A stretch of 64,000 nt of DNA from NCBI GenBank assembly GCA_028867035.1, contig JAGWHB010000001.1, forward strand, positions 1 to 64,000. The letters are read 5' to 3'. This stretch comes from Nitrososphaerota archaeon (GTDB taxonomy: Archaea > Thermoproteota > Nitrososphaeria > Nitrososphaerales > Gagatemarchaeaceae). Position 1 is the stretch's first letter. Every line of letters starts with the position of its first letter. The notes below the pieces were generated by a model that worked only from the letters and a program-made list of their open reading frames with translations, was not told the origin of the DNA and made no database searches. Below, one piece after another: positions 51,854-60,878 of the stretch. Both the position numbers and the translations under genes were made by a program.

Positions 51854-52684
51854 TCACGCACATTCGTTCGTGCACGAATACCAGGCGTCCAGGCTCTGTC
51901 CAACTGTGACCGCGATGGGTCTCGTCGTGCTGCCGTCCCCCCAGTGCTGGAAGACGACGTCATGGAGCGAGCCGTGGCACATGTTGCAGTCGTCCGGATA
52001 GATGTAGTAGGTCGCGCCTTGAGCAAGGCCGGTAAAGGTGTACCCGTTCTCATTGGCGAACCCGCCCGTAATGAAGTTCCCTGCTGAATCGTACAAAGCG
52101 AAGTACATTGTCGCGCCGGGACCTGTGCACGTGGTGTCACAGGGGGCGTACGGATTGGTACAGGCAGTCGCGAAGCACGAATCCCAGTAGGAGGCCGGGA
52201 TCCTGTGGGCATACACAGTGATGCCCGCAGAGCTGACTGAAGTAGTGGTCGTTGTTGTTGTGGTCGTACCGCCGCAGCTCAAGACGGACGTCAGTGTGGT
52301 GTCGCTCGTTATCGAGACGTTCCTCTGGTTGTTGTTGCTCCCAGTGTCGAGCCAGTGGTCAAAGACACAGGAGCCGTAGCCGTCGGACTCCACGACGTAG
52401 GTCACGCCGCTGACCAAGGTGAATGTCGCGGGGGAGTATCCGCTCGAGACGGGCACTCCGGACTGGTAGAGCAGGACGTAGTAGCCAGTGAGCGCAGCTC
52501 CCGCGGTGTCCTGGGTGTTTATCGTAAGCGACGGCGCGACCGAAGATGCGCCGATGGACGTCGAAGTGGACAAAGTGCCGTAGATGGAAACCGAAGCGGT
52601 TGGCAGAATTATAGACAGGCCGATCAGCGCAGCGATCATCTGCTTCCTACCACCTTTGTCATTGGGCGACGCGTGACCGGCCAA
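51854..52684 (-). CDS. Secreted protein with two repeated beta-domains
   Basis: In the 276-aa product a signal anchor (about 16-33) precedes two similar domains: residues 55-145 (YYVLLYQSGVPVSSGYSP...CVFDHWLDTGSNNNQRN) and 165-276 (MYFALYDSAGNFITGGFA...VVFQHWGDGSTTRPIAV), joined by a poly-Thr linker. The shared (F)xHWxDG motif occurs in archaeal surface proteins. Cysteine pairs in the second domain may be oxidised by the VKOR/DUF929 system. It lies just outside the element. Confidence 0.65.
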   Translation of the reverse strand: MAGHASPNDKGGRKQMIAALIGLSIILPTASVSIYGTLSTSTSIGASSVAPSLTINTQDTAGAALTGYYVLLYQSGVPVSSGYSPATFTLVSGVTYVVESDGYGSCVFDHWLDTGSNNNQRNVSITSDTTLTSVLSCGGTTTTTTTTTSVSSAGITVYAHRIPASYWDSCFATACTNPYAPCDTTCTGPGATMYFALYDSAGNFITGGFANENGYTFTGLAQGATYYIYPDDCNMCHGSLHDVVFQHWGDGSTTRPIAVTVGQSLDAWYSCTNECA

Positions 52685-52843
52685 TTTGATTGCCGGTTGT
52701 CATGTCACCTCGTGAGCTTATATCGGAAAGGGGAGATTCGGCCCAAAGACTCCTCTGGGGTGCGGGCACAGAACTTTCCCATAGGAGAAGCGACCGGAGG
52801 CTCGTCTTACGTTTAAAACGACCGCTTGAAACGTTTCCATTGT

Positions 52844-52919
52844 GGGCCGGTAGTTCAGCGGTACGAACGTCCGCCTTGCACGCGGAAGGTCGGGGGTTCA
52901 ATTCCCCCCCGGTCCACCA
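52844..52919 (+). tRNA. tRNA-Ala (TGC), CCA encoded
   Basis: Acceptor GGGCCGG/CCGGTCC includes the G3-U70 pair that identifies tRNA-Ala. Anticodon arm TCCGC-CTTGCAC-GCGGA (TGC), T-arm GGGGG-TTCAATT-CCCCC, discriminator A at 52916, then CCA at 52917-52919. TTTAAAA (about 52812) lies 25-32 nt upstream. No intron. Confidence 0.92.
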
Positions 52920-52962
52920 GATTCCCAAATCCTATATGGTGCCACCGTGCGCTTGGGGGGCC

Positions 52963-53430
52963 ATGACCCAGGGAGAGCCGACGGTGGCGGATGTCATGTC
53001 TAAGGCCGTTATGGCCCTAGAGTTGAACGTGAACGCGGAGGACTGTGCAAAAGCGATGGCCAAGAGAGGAGTAAGCTGCGCAGTGATAACACAATCTGGG
53101 ACTGCGATGGGCATCGTGACCGAAAGGGACCTGGTTTCCAAGGTGCTCGCAGAATCGATCGAACCAAAAGACGCCCTGGTCAGGGACATAATGTCCACCC
53201 CTCTAATTACTATCACCCCTGACGCTCCCCTTGGCGCTGCCGCTGAGCTCATGGCTCAATATCGCGTCAGAAGGCTCGTGGTCGTGGGACAGGGCGGGGA
53301 AATGGTCGGAATCGTGACTGCCGGCGACATCGCGAGGACGCTCGCGGAAAAGCAGGGATACAGGGAGCCGACGCTGAACGCCATGGCGAGATACGGGGAA
53401 GGCGGGCTCGAAAGCGGGCCCTATCAGTAG
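52963..53430 (+). CDS. Two-CBS-domain protein
   Basis: 155 aa from the ATG at 52963, chosen because CCTATATGG (about 52931-52939) is 24-32 nt upstream (leaderless). A CBS pair spans residues 8-130 (VADVMSKAVMALELN...GIVTERDLVSKVLAE; VRDIMSTPLITITPDAPLGAAAELMAQYRVRRLVVV...GIVTAGDIARTL). CBS pairs bind adenine nucleotides and regulate partners; the partner is not identifiable. Confidence 0.85.
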   Translation: MTQGEPTVADVMSKAVMALELNVNAEDCAKAMAKRGVSCAVITQSGTAMGIVTERDLVSKVLAESIEPKDALVRDIMSTPLITITPDAPLGAAAELMAQYRVRRLVVVGQGGEMVGIVTAGDIARTLAEKQGYREPTLNAMARYGEGGLESGPYQ

Positions 53431-53433
53431 GAA

Positions 53434-54030
53434 CTAATCGACACGGAGCTTGACCCCGCCCGAGCCCGAGGATTTCAGCGGGACGGTGACTTCCAAGATG
53501 CCGTTGTTGTAGGCAGACCGGGCGCCCTTCGGGTCTACGATGCCAGGCAAGTCCAGCTCCTTGTAATAGCCCCGCTCTTCGCTGTCAACTGATATCACCA
53601 CTGACTTCTCGTTCACCTTGACGTCGATGTCCTCCTTCTTCACCCCGGGCATCTCGGCGATGACTCTGACTTCCTTGCCAGTGCTCACAACGTCTACCAG
53701 TGGTTCCCTCTTGTCCTGGATCGACTTCCAGGGCTTGCTCCCATCCCTCCTGACGTTTCCAAATTCTCTGACCACTGGCTTCCCGTCGGGACCGATGGTC
53801 ACTGAGTAGCCGTACACAATCGGCCCTATCTCTTTCTTGACCCCGCCCTCCGGGGTCTTCGTTTCCCTCACAAGGTTCTTCGGGAGCTCTCGCTCGAGGT
53901 CCTTGAACGGCTCCGAGAAGGCCTTCTCCATCTCCCTCATCATCTCGTCTATGTCCGGGAACCCCCATGGCCCGAACGGTGATGAGCGCCGTCTGTGCTT
54001 GGGCCGCTCGTCTGCATCGTCGCCTTCCAT
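53434..54030 (-). CDS. Hsp20/alpha-crystallin small heat-shock protein
   Basis: The 198-aa product has a long N-terminal region (DIDEMMREMEKAFSEPFKDLERELP) followed by an alpha-crystallin domain (PLVDVVSTGKEVRVIAEMPGVKKEDIDVKVNEKSVVISV...ARSAYNNGILEVTVPL). The A-x-x-x-NGxLxVxxP motif near the end is diagnostic. It holds unfolding proteins without ATP. It is divergent from htpX, another protein-quality gene. Confidence 0.88.
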   Translation of the reverse strand: MEGDDADERPKHRRRSSPFGPWGFPDIDEMMREMEKAFSEPFKDLERELPKNLVRETKTPEGGVKKEIGPIVYGYSVTIGPDGKPVVREFGNVRRDGSKPWKSIQDKREPLVDVVSTGKEVRVIAEMPGVKKEDIDVKVNEKSVVISVDSEERGYYKELDLPGIVDPKGARSAYNNGILEVTVPLKSSGSGGVKLRVD

Positions 54031-54158
54031 TTGAATGTCTGTGGCCGCAAGCCGTTGCCTGAATTTATTCTTTCAGATGCGAAAGGCGCTGGTTGGACCC
54101 ACTTTTTGAAGCGATTTCCGGAAAGGCTTTTACGCGTGTGAGCGACCACTGATTCTGA

Positions 54159-55061
54159 ATGTCCGCTTCGATGTATGTCAAGATGACACTGCTGTTCTTC
54201 GTACTGACCGCGCTTCTGATGGTGATTGGCTACGTAGTCGGCTGGTACTTCTTCGGGGACCCGATAACATTCGTCGGGCTGGCTCTCGTGCTTGCAGCAG
54301 CAATCAACTTCGTCACTTACTACTACAGCGACTCTTTGGTGCTGAAGATGAGCAAGGCGAAGCTCATCCAGGAGGGCGACAACCCGACGCTGTTCAGGGC
54401 GGTGAGGAACGTTGCCCAGAAGGCGAACATCCCGATGCCGAAGGTCGGGATAGTCGACTCGCCACAGCCCAACGCGTTCGCGACAGGAAGGGGCCCGAAG
54501 AAGGCGGTTGTATGCGCCACCTCCAGCATCCTTCAGGCTCTGACCCCTGAGGAGCTCGAAGCGGTGATAGGTCACGAAATCGGGCATGTTGTCCACAGGG
54601 ACGTTCTCATGTCCAGCGTGGCGGCGACGCTTGCGGGGGCCATCTCCTACATCGGGCAGATCGCGATGTTTTCGATGTGGTTCGGCGGCGGGAATAGGAA
54701 TAGGAACGGCGGGTCGCCGCTCCTCCTTCTCGCGGTCTTTCTGGTCCCTCTGGGGGCGACGTTCGTAAGGTTGGGAATCAGCAGAAACGACGAATATACG
54801 GCAGACGAGTACGGCGCCAGGCTGACGAGGAACCCTGGAGGCCTTGTAAGCGCGCTGGAGAAGATCAGCGCGAGGGCTCAGACCAAGCCCATGGCCACAC
54901 AACAGTCGAAGGCGCCCTCCCCTGCGACCGCGTCACTCTGGATAGTCAACCCGTTCAGAGGGAATGCCCTTGTGGAGATGTTCTCGACGCACCCCTCCTT
55001 GACCCATCGCGTGGAAAGGTTGAGGAAGATAGGCCGGGAAATGAACGTGTACGTCCCCTAG
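54159..55061 (+). CDS. htpX: HtpX-like M48 membrane zinc protease
   Basis: In the 300-aa product two N-terminal spans (residues 8-55) precede the zinc motif VIGHEIGHVVHRD (HEIGH 139-143). Further spans and the third-ligand segment ISRNDEYTADEYGARL follow, and it ends with FSTHPSLTHRVERLRKIG. HtpX degrades misfolded membrane proteins. A TATA-like CTTTTACGC (about 54125) lies upstream. Confidence 0.92.
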   Translation: MSASMYVKMTLLFFVLTALLMVIGYVVGWYFFGDPITFVGLALVLAAAINFVTYYYSDSLVLKMSKAKLIQEGDNPTLFRAVRNVAQKANIPMPKVGIVDSPQPNAFATGRGPKKAVVCATSSILQALTPEELEAVIGHEIGHVVHRDVLMSSVAATLAGAISYIGQIAMFSMWFGGGNRNRNGGSPLLLLAVFLVPLGATFVRLGISRNDEYTADEYGARLTRNPGGLVSALEKISARAQTKPMATQQSKAPSPATASLWIVNPFRGNALVEMFSTHPSLTHRVERLRKIGREMNVYVP

Positions 55062-55492
55062 GCCAGTAACAGCCGTAGAAGGGCGAGTATTGCCCCCGCC
55101 TCCACCAGCTCGTCGCGCTCGGCTTGGGCCCTGGCCGGGCCCCCTCCCGATGGTTGGGGGAGGTCTCCCGACATGGAGAGGGAAGGGAACATGGACGTGG
55201 GAAAGAGCGCGGGCGAATATGACAGGGACTTCGACGGAGCCGCAGGCATGACGATCGGTTGGGACCGGGTAGGTTGCGTGGGCGCGGCGACCGCGGACTG
55301 GGGCTTCGGAGGAGGCGTTATCCTTCTTACCTCCTGCCTTGACGAGACTGGTACTGGGCGTGAGGGCCCACGCGAAGGGGCGAGCAGCGCCGGGATGAGG
55401 AGCAGCAGGCCGAAGAAGACGACCAGATACTCGCCGAACGCTATACCGATGAAGAAGAGGAACAGGGAGAAGATCAGCAGATTCCTGTTCAT
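55058..55492 (-). CDS. Membrane-anchored Pro/Ser-rich protein
   Basis: 144 aa from the ATG at 55492 (MNRNLLIFSLFLFFIGIAFG). The hydrophobic N-terminal part forms one long or two short spans, then a Pro/Ser/Gln-rich disordered region, and ends with a hydrophobic helix (LVEAGAILALLRLLLA). The frame upstream of the ATG lies in tRNA sequence. It overlaps htpX by 4 nt, convergent. No family is recognised. Confidence 0.55.
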   Translation of the reverse strand: MNRNLLIFSLFLFFIGIAFGEYLVVFFGLLLLIPALLAPSRGPSRPVPVSSRQEVRRITPPPKPQSAVAAPTQPTRSQPIVMPAAPSKSLSYSPALFPTSMFPSLSMSGDLPQPSGGGPARAQAERDELVEAGAILALLRLLLA

Positions 55493-55539
55493 GCCCGATT
55501 CATGAGTTGACCTTCGGAGTATTAAGGGTTGAAGTGTGG

Positions 55540-55647
55540 TGGGCCGGGGGAGAGTTGAACTCCCGACCTTCGCCGTCTTCTGCCAGCAGAGTGTCAGAGC
55601 TTGACGGGACTCAACCTGACGTCCTAACCATGCTAGACGACCGGCCC
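55540..55647 (-). tRNA. Interrupted tRNA gene, identity unresolved (Val/Glu-like)
   Basis: The 108-nt minus-strand gene has a good acceptor stem (GGGCCGG/CCGGCCC), a D-arm GTCTAGCATGGTTAGGAC typical of archaeal tRNA-Val/Glu, T-arm GGGAG-TTCAACT-CTCCC and discriminator A. The middle has about 33 extra nt. One possible anticodon stem is TCAGG/TCTGA, but then both loop and variable region are too long, implying two introns. A single 37/38 intron does not give a paired anticodon stem with U33. The anticodon is therefore not assigned. Confidence 0.55.
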
Positions 55648-55793
55648 GCAAAGAGCCCGCCTTCGAACCTGCCTTTTATCTTTAGTCAGGGACAGAGGTC
55701 CGCACCAAGGCGCGATTGTTAGCTGATTGACGAGAAGGCCTCGCCGAGATTCGATTGATTAAATAGCCAATCAGGCTGACGGGCCCACTGAAA

Positions 55794-57074
55794 ATGGTCG
55801 ATAACTCCGAGCTGCCGGGTTTCTACAAGCTCCCCATGTCGGAAAGGGTGGCCGAGCTCAGGAGGATCGCCGGGCTTACGGAAGAAGAGGCCAAGACGAT
55901 CGCTCAGACCGGGGGCCTACCCGGTGACGTCGCCGACCGGATGATAGAGAACGTGGTGGGCGGGATTACCTTGCCGCTGGGGATCGCGACCAACTTCAGG
56001 ATCAATGGGAAGGACTACCTCGTTCCCATGGCCCTCGAGGAACCTTCGGTTGTCGCGGGGGCGAGCAAGGCCGCGAAGATCGCTCGAGAGAAGGGCGGTT
56101 TCACAGTCACCAACACGGGACCAGTGATGATAGGGCAAATCCAGATCATCAACCTGCCCGCGCCAGACAAGGCGAAGGCCGGGCTGATGGCAAAGAAGGC
56201 TGAGATTCTGAAGAAGGCGAACGACCAGGACCCGATGCTAGTCTCCCTCGGAGGGGGGGCGAAGGACCTCAATGTCAAGGTGCTTTCGAGCTTGAAGGGC
56301 CCCATGGTGATAGCGGAACTGATCGTCAACACCGGGGATGCGATGGGAGCCAATGCGGTGAACACGATGGCCGAGGCCGTGTCGCCGATGGTCGAAGAGA
56401 TTACTGGGGGGGAAGCGCTGCTCAAGATAATATCCAATCTTGCCGACAGGAGGCTTGTGCGGGCTACGGCCGTCTTCGAAAAGGAGGCCGTGGGCGGGGA
56501 AGGCGTAGTGGATGGCGTGGTAAACGCCTACGCTTTCGCGGACGCCGACCCTTACAGGTGTGCGACCCACAACAAGGGAATCATGAACGGCGTCGTCGCG
56601 GTCGGGTTAGCCTGCGGCCAGGATATTCGGGCCCTGGAGGCGGGAGCCCACAGCTACGCTTCGAGGACGGGAATGTACAAGCCCCTCACCACCTGGGAGA
56701 AGGACAAGGACGGGAACCTGGTCGGGAGGCTCGAGATGCCGATGGCCGTCGGCCTGGTAGGGGGAGCGGCCCGCACCCACCCTACAGCGAGAGCTTCGAT
56801 CAAGGTCCTAGGAGTCAAGACGGCGATCGAGTTGGCGGAGGTGATGGGAGCCGTCGGCCTGGCCCAGAACTTCGCCGCCCTGAGGGCGCTTGCCAGCGAA
56901 GGAATCCAAAGGGGTCACATGAAACTACATTCGCGGAACGTGGCCGTTTCTGCGGGCGCGACAGGCGAGCTGATCGATCTTGTGGCTCAAAGAATGGTGG
57001 ACGAGAGGAAGGTACGGTTCGACAGGGCGAAAGAACTGGTTCAGGAGCTCTCCAAGGGCAAGAACGACGCTTAG
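55794..57074 (+). CDS. hmgA: HMG-CoA reductase, class II-like
   Basis: The 426-aa protein has ENVVGGITLPLGIATNFRING, LEEPSVVAGASKAAK, NTGDAMGANAVNTM, ATHNKGIMNGVVAVGLACGQD, GLVGGAARTHPTA and a C-terminal HMKLHSRNVA (catalytic His). These match the shorter class II (Pseudomonas mevalonii-type) enzymes rather than class I. It makes mevalonate for isoprenoid lipids, so it supplies the tetraether pathway of this cell. A TATA-like GATTAAATAG (about 55756) lies upstream. Confidence 0.9.
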   Translation: MVDNSELPGFYKLPMSERVAELRRIAGLTEEEAKTIAQTGGLPGDVADRMIENVVGGITLPLGIATNFRINGKDYLVPMALEEPSVVAGASKAAKIAREKGGFTVTNTGPVMIGQIQIINLPAPDKAKAGLMAKKAEILKKANDQDPMLVSLGGGAKDLNVKVLSSLKGPMVIAELIVNTGDAMGANAVNTMAEAVSPMVEEITGGEALLKIISNLADRRLVRATAVFEKEAVGGEGVVDGVVNAYAFADADPYRCATHNKGIMNGVVAVGLACGQDIRALEAGAHSYASRTGMYKPLTTWEKDKDGNLVGRLEMPMAVGLVGGAARTHPTARASIKVLGVKTAIELAEVMGAVGLAQNFAALRALASEGIQRGHMKLHSRNVAVSAGATGELIDLVAQRMVDERKVRFDRAKELVQELSKGKNDA

Positions 57075-57116
57075 TTCTGGAAGTCCTATAAATCAAACGC
57101 AAGACCGCCTCCGACA

Positions 57117-57911
57117 TTGCAGGAAACCCCGAGGGCTCCTGGCACTTTAGTACCTAGGAACAAGTACCTGCTTGCACTCACCGTCGCGACGCTCATTGTC
57201 GGGTTGCTTCAGGCGACGGACGTCATAGAGCTCCCGTTCGGGACTTGGTTCTCTCCCCTTAGCGGTTCGATCCTTTCCTCGTCTGCTCTGAACGGCTTCA
57301 TGAGTACCTGGGGATATCTTGCCCTTTTCGCGCTGATGGCCTTGGAGAGCGCGTCACTCCCGGTCCCGAGCGAGGTGGTCCTCCCCCTTGCCGGGTACTT
57401 CGTCTACGCTGGTGTGATGAACTTCTGGGTGGCCGTCGCCGTTAGCACCGCGGCCAGCCTGACCGGAGCGCTGGTCGACTACTACCTCGCAATCTGGCTG
57501 GGAAGGCCTTTCGTGGTCCAGGTGCTCAGGCTGTTCAGACTGCACAAGGGTGCGTTGGACAGGGCAGAAGCCTGGTTTGAAAGGTCGGGGCAGTGGACCG
57601 TCTTTGCGGCGAGGTTCGTTCCTGGGCTCAGGACGGTCATATCCCTCCCTGCGGGGCTGTTCAGACTGAGCCTTTCTCGCTTTGTCGTAATGACCGTGGC
57701 GGGATGCTTCGCGTGGTCCGTGATCCTGATCTACGCGGGGCTGCTTGCGGGCTCGAGCCAGCAGGCTGTCACTGCCTTCACGTCGTCCTCGTTGCTGATA
57801 GATTACCTGTCAGGCCTTGTGGCAGCGGTTTCCGCCGCCTATGTCGTGTACTATGCCCTGGGTTCTCGGATAGCTTGGGCCAGGAAGCCTACTCCATCAT
57901 CGGTATCTTGA
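57117..57911 (+). CDS. DedA-family membrane protein
   Basis: The 264-aa product has the DedA signature [55 protein letters not shown], and five to six spans. Family members are linked to polyprenyl-phosphate or lipid translocation. TTG start. The last 22 nt overlap the convergent hutU gene. Confidence 0.85.
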   Translation: MQETPRAPGTLVPRNKYLLALTVATLIVGLLQATDVIELPFGTWFSPLSGSILSSSALNGFMSTWGYLALFALMALESASLPVPSEVVLPLAGYFVYAGVMNFWVAVAVSTAASLTGALVDYYLAIWLGRPFVVQVLRLFRLHKGALDRAEAWFERSGQWTVFAARFVPGLRTVISLPAGLFRLSLSRFVVMTVAGCFAWSVILIYAGLLAGSSQQAVTAFTSSSLLIDYLSGLVAAVSAAYVVYYALGSRIAWARKPTPSSVS

Positions 57912-59541
57912 CGCCCTTCGACTTCGCTGTCTCAATCGCCTCCTGGTAACCGGCGTCGGCGTGCCTGGCCACACCGATCCCTGGGTCGTTCGTGAGCGCC
58001 ACGGCAATCCTTGCCTCAGCCTCCGGGGTGCCGTCTGCTAGGACGGCGAGACCTGCATGAATCGAGTAGCCGATGCCCACGCCTCCTCCGTGGTGGACCG
58101 AGACCCAGGAAGCTCCTGACACAGCGTTGAGCAGCGCGTTTAGGATGGGCCAGTCGGCTATGGCGTCAGAGCCATCTTTCATTCCCTCCGTCTCCCGATA
58201 GGGGGAGGCGACTGAACCCGAGTCGAGGTGGTCTCTGCCGATTATGACGGGCGCGGAGATCCTCCCATCTCTCACCATGTCGTTGATTATCTTCCCGAAC
58301 CTGGCCCTTTCCCCGTAGCCTAGCCAGCACACCCTCGCTGGGAGGCCCTGGAACTGGACCCTCTCGTTAGCCTTCGTAATCCACCTGACAAGGGGCTTGT
58401 TGTCCCCGAACTCCCTGACGACCGCTTCGTCAGTCGCGTAGATGTCTTCGGGATTGCCGGAGAGGGCGGCCCAGCGGAAGGGCCCTCTCCCTTCGCAGAA
58501 GAGGGGCCGGATGTATTCGGGGACGAAACCCGGGATCCTGAAAGGATTCTCAACCCCGGCGTCCTTGGCCATCTTCCTGATGTTGTTGCCGTATTCGAAG
58601 GCGATGGCGCCGTTGTCCTGGAATCCAAGCATCGCCCTGACGTGGGTCGCGATGGAGGCCATCGAACGTTCAAGGTAACCTTTCGGGTCCGAGGCCCTGA
58701 GGTCTGCGGCTTCCTGCAGGTCGAGCCCTGCGGGAATGTAGCCTGCGAGCGGGTCGTGGGCAGCGGTCTGGTCGGTGAGGACGTCTGGTCTGAAGCCTGA
58801 CGTCACGAGCCCCGGGAGGACTTCGGCCGAATTCCCGAGAAGGGCGACGGATAGCGCCCTCCCCTCCTTTGCGGCGCTTCGGACCATGTTCACGGCCTCA
58901 CCGGTGTCCTCCACCATCAGGTCGCAGTACTTCTTGTCGAGCCTGCGCTGGATGGCCCTCCTGTCGACTTCCACCACAAGCGCCACGCCGTCGTTCATCG
59001 TGACGGCCAGGGGCTGTGCTCCCCCCATCTCGCCGAGGCCTGACGTGAGAACTACCTTCCCCTTCAGGGAGCCGCCGAAGTGCTTCGAGGCGACAGCCGC
59101 GAGCGTCTCGTAGGTTCCCTGCAGGATTCCCTGGGTCCCGATGTACATCCAGCTCCCCGCCGTCATCTGGCCGTACATGGTAAGGCCTCTCTCCTCCAGC
59201 TCGCGGAAGTAGGCCCAGTCTGCCCACTTCGGGACTAGCATCGCGTTGGAGATCAGCACCCGGGGGGCGGCCCTGGTGGTCCGGAAGACCCCCACGGGCT
59301 TCCCCGACTGTATCAGAAGGGTCTCGTCGTTCCCGAGCTCTCTGAGGGACTTCACAATCGCGTCGAAGGCCTTCCAGGATCGGGCTGCTCTTCCTGTTCC
59401 ACCGTACACTATCAGGTGCTCGGGGTCCTTTGCGACCTCCGGGTCGAGGTTGTTCATGAGCATCCGAAGGGCGGCTTCTTGGTGCCAGCTCTTGCACGAA
59501 ATCTCCGTCCCTCTGGGCGCCCTTACCACGTGTTTCTGCAC
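57889..59541 (-). CDS. hutU: Urocanate hydratase
   Basis: The 550-aa protein carries urocanase features throughout: [72 protein letters not shown] (the NAD-binding region), [29 protein letters not shown] and [15 protein letters not shown]. It converts urocanate to imidazolone propionate, the second step of histidine breakdown. The GTG start lies inside a perfect inverted repeat (59526-59545). Divergent from hutI. Confidence 0.96.
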   Translation of the reverse strand: MQKHVVRAPRGTEISCKSWHQEAALRMLMNNLDPEVAKDPEHLIVYGGTGRAARSWKAFDAIVKSLRELGNDETLLIQSGKPVGVFRTTRAAPRVLISNAMLVPKWADWAYFRELEERGLTMYGQMTAGSWMYIGTQGILQGTYETLAAVASKHFGGSLKGKVVLTSGLGEMGGAQPLAVTMNDGVALVVEVDRRAIQRRLDKKYCDLMVEDTGEAVNMVRSAAKEGRALSVALLGNSAEVLPGLVTSGFRPDVLTDQTAAHDPLAGYIPAGLDLQEAADLRASDPKGYLERSMASIATHVRAMLGFQDNGAIAFEYGNNIRKMAKDAGVENPFRIPGFVPEYIRPLFCEGRGPFRWAALSGNPEDIYATDEAVVREFGDNKPLVRWITKANERVQFQGLPARVCWLGYGERARFGKIINDMVRDGRISAPVIIGRDHLDSGSVASPYRETEGMKDGSDAIADWPILNALLNAVSGASWVSVHHGGGVGIGYSIHAGLAVLADGTPEAEARIAVALTNDPGIGVARHADAGYQEAIETAKSKGVKIPMME

Positions 59542-59559
59542 GTGGCTAGACGGCCGTCT
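59526..59559. promoter_or_regulatory. Two palindromes at the hutU-hutI divergent promoter
   Basis: CCACGTG-TTTCTG-CACGTGG (59526-59545) spans the hutU start codon, and AGACGGCCGTCT (59548-59559) lies just upstream of it. TATA-like sequences for hutU (CTTAAATCG, minus, about 59562-59570) and hutI (GGCTTATCA, about 59595) are close by. These are candidate operators for hut regulation. Confidence 0.5.
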
Positions 59560-59636
59560 GTCGATTTAAGAGTTCGCGGGTAGAAAGCCGACAAGGCTTA
59601 TCACGATTGGGCGGGCGCACCCCATGCGGTGATCCG

Positions 59637-60878
59637 GTGGCAGACCTCGCGCTCGTGAATGCTCTGGAGTTGGTTACATGCGGGGGACAGGGCGAAACGG
59701 CCGATGAGGAGCTTGGCGTCATCGAAGACGGTGCCCTCCTGGTCGAGGGCGGCAGGGTGTCTTGGGTCGGGAGCACCAAGGAGCTGAAGGGGAAGTCATT
59801 CGGGAGGGCGAAGAGGACCGTAGACGCTCGGGGGTGCCTGGTCACCCCGGGCTTCGTGGACCCCCATACGCATCTTGCTTTCGCCGGGAGCAGGGAGGAC
59901 GAGCTCGAGAGAAAGACCACGGGGGAGACCTACAGATCCATCCTTGACAGCGGGGGAGGCATCCTCAGGACGATACAAGAGACGCGGGCTGCGTCGGCGG
60001 CCACCATCGCCGAGGAGTCCGGGGGAAGGGTCGCCCAGCTCCTTGGAAACGGAGTCACGACAGTGGAGGTGAAGAGCGGCTACGGACAGCGGCTGGCTGA
60101 CGAGTTGAAGATGCTGGAGGCTGTCGGGCGTCTCAAGAAGGCCTCGGATGTAGAAATCATCCCTACTTTCATGGGGCTGCATGCGAAGCCGCCGGAGTTC
60201 AGAACAACTCGCGAATACGTGGACTACGCCGTCAGGCAGATGCTGCCTGCTGTTTCGGTGGCGAGGACAAGGCCCCTGTTCTCCGACTGCTTCTGCGAGA
60301 CTGGAATCTTCTCTCGAGAAGAGTGCTCGAAATACCTGAAGGCGTCCGGGGCCTCGGGCCTTCTCTTGAAGATGCACGCGGACGAGTTCGCGGAATCAGG
60401 CGGAGCGTCACTGGCGGCGGAGCTCGGGTGTGTCTCCGCCGACCATCTGGGCAGAGCAGGCTCAGAGGGCATCGGTGAGATGGCCCGGAGGGGGGTGGCA
60501 GCGGTGCTGCTGCCGGGGACGTCCCTCTATTCGTCCATTCCCTATGCAGACGCGAGGGGAATAATCGAAGCCGGATGTCACGTGGCGCTAGGAACGGATC
60601 TGAGCCCGAACTCATGGATCGAGTCCCCCCAGATGGTGATGAGCCTGGCGTGCAACGGCATGAAGATGACCCCCGCGCAGGCCCTGCTCGGGTTTACGAG
60701 GAACGGGGCCAGGGCGGTCGCGCGCAAGGACTTGGGTTTCCTCGGCGTCGGTTCCTCCGCTGACTTCGTTGTTCACTCCCTGCCGGGGTACAGATATCTT
60801 CCTTACAGGGTGGGAGGCCGGTATGTCCAGAGAGTCTTCAAGCGGGGAAAGGAAGTGCACTCGGTCCAGGAAGACTAG
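59637..60878 (+). CDS. hutI: Imidazolonepropionase
   Basis: 413 aa from the GTG at 59637 (MADLALVNALELVTC). The amidohydrolase set is visible: PGFVDPHTHLAFAG (HxH), VEVKSGYG, LLKMHADEFAESGG (metal His), VSADHL, and GTDLSPNSW (catalytic Asp). It opens the imidazolone ring to give N-formimidoyl-glutamate. It overlaps hutH by 4 nt, convergent. Confidence 0.95.
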   Translation: MADLALVNALELVTCGGQGETADEELGVIEDGALLVEGGRVSWVGSTKELKGKSFGRAKRTVDARGCLVTPGFVDPHTHLAFAGSREDELERKTTGETYRSILDSGGGILRTIQETRAASAATIAEESGGRVAQLLGNGVTTVEVKSGYGQRLADELKMLEAVGRLKKASDVEIIPTFMGLHAKPPEFRTTREYVDYAVRQMLPAVSVARTRPLFSDCFCETGIFSREECSKYLKASGASGLLLKMHADEFAESGGASLAAELGCVSADHLGRAGSEGIGEMARRGVAAVLLPGTSLYSSIPYADARGIIEAGCHVALGTDLSPNSWIESPQMVMSLACNGMKMTPAQALLGFTRNGARAVARKDLGFLGVGSSADFVVHSLPGYRYLPYRVGGRYVQRVFKRGKEVHSVQED

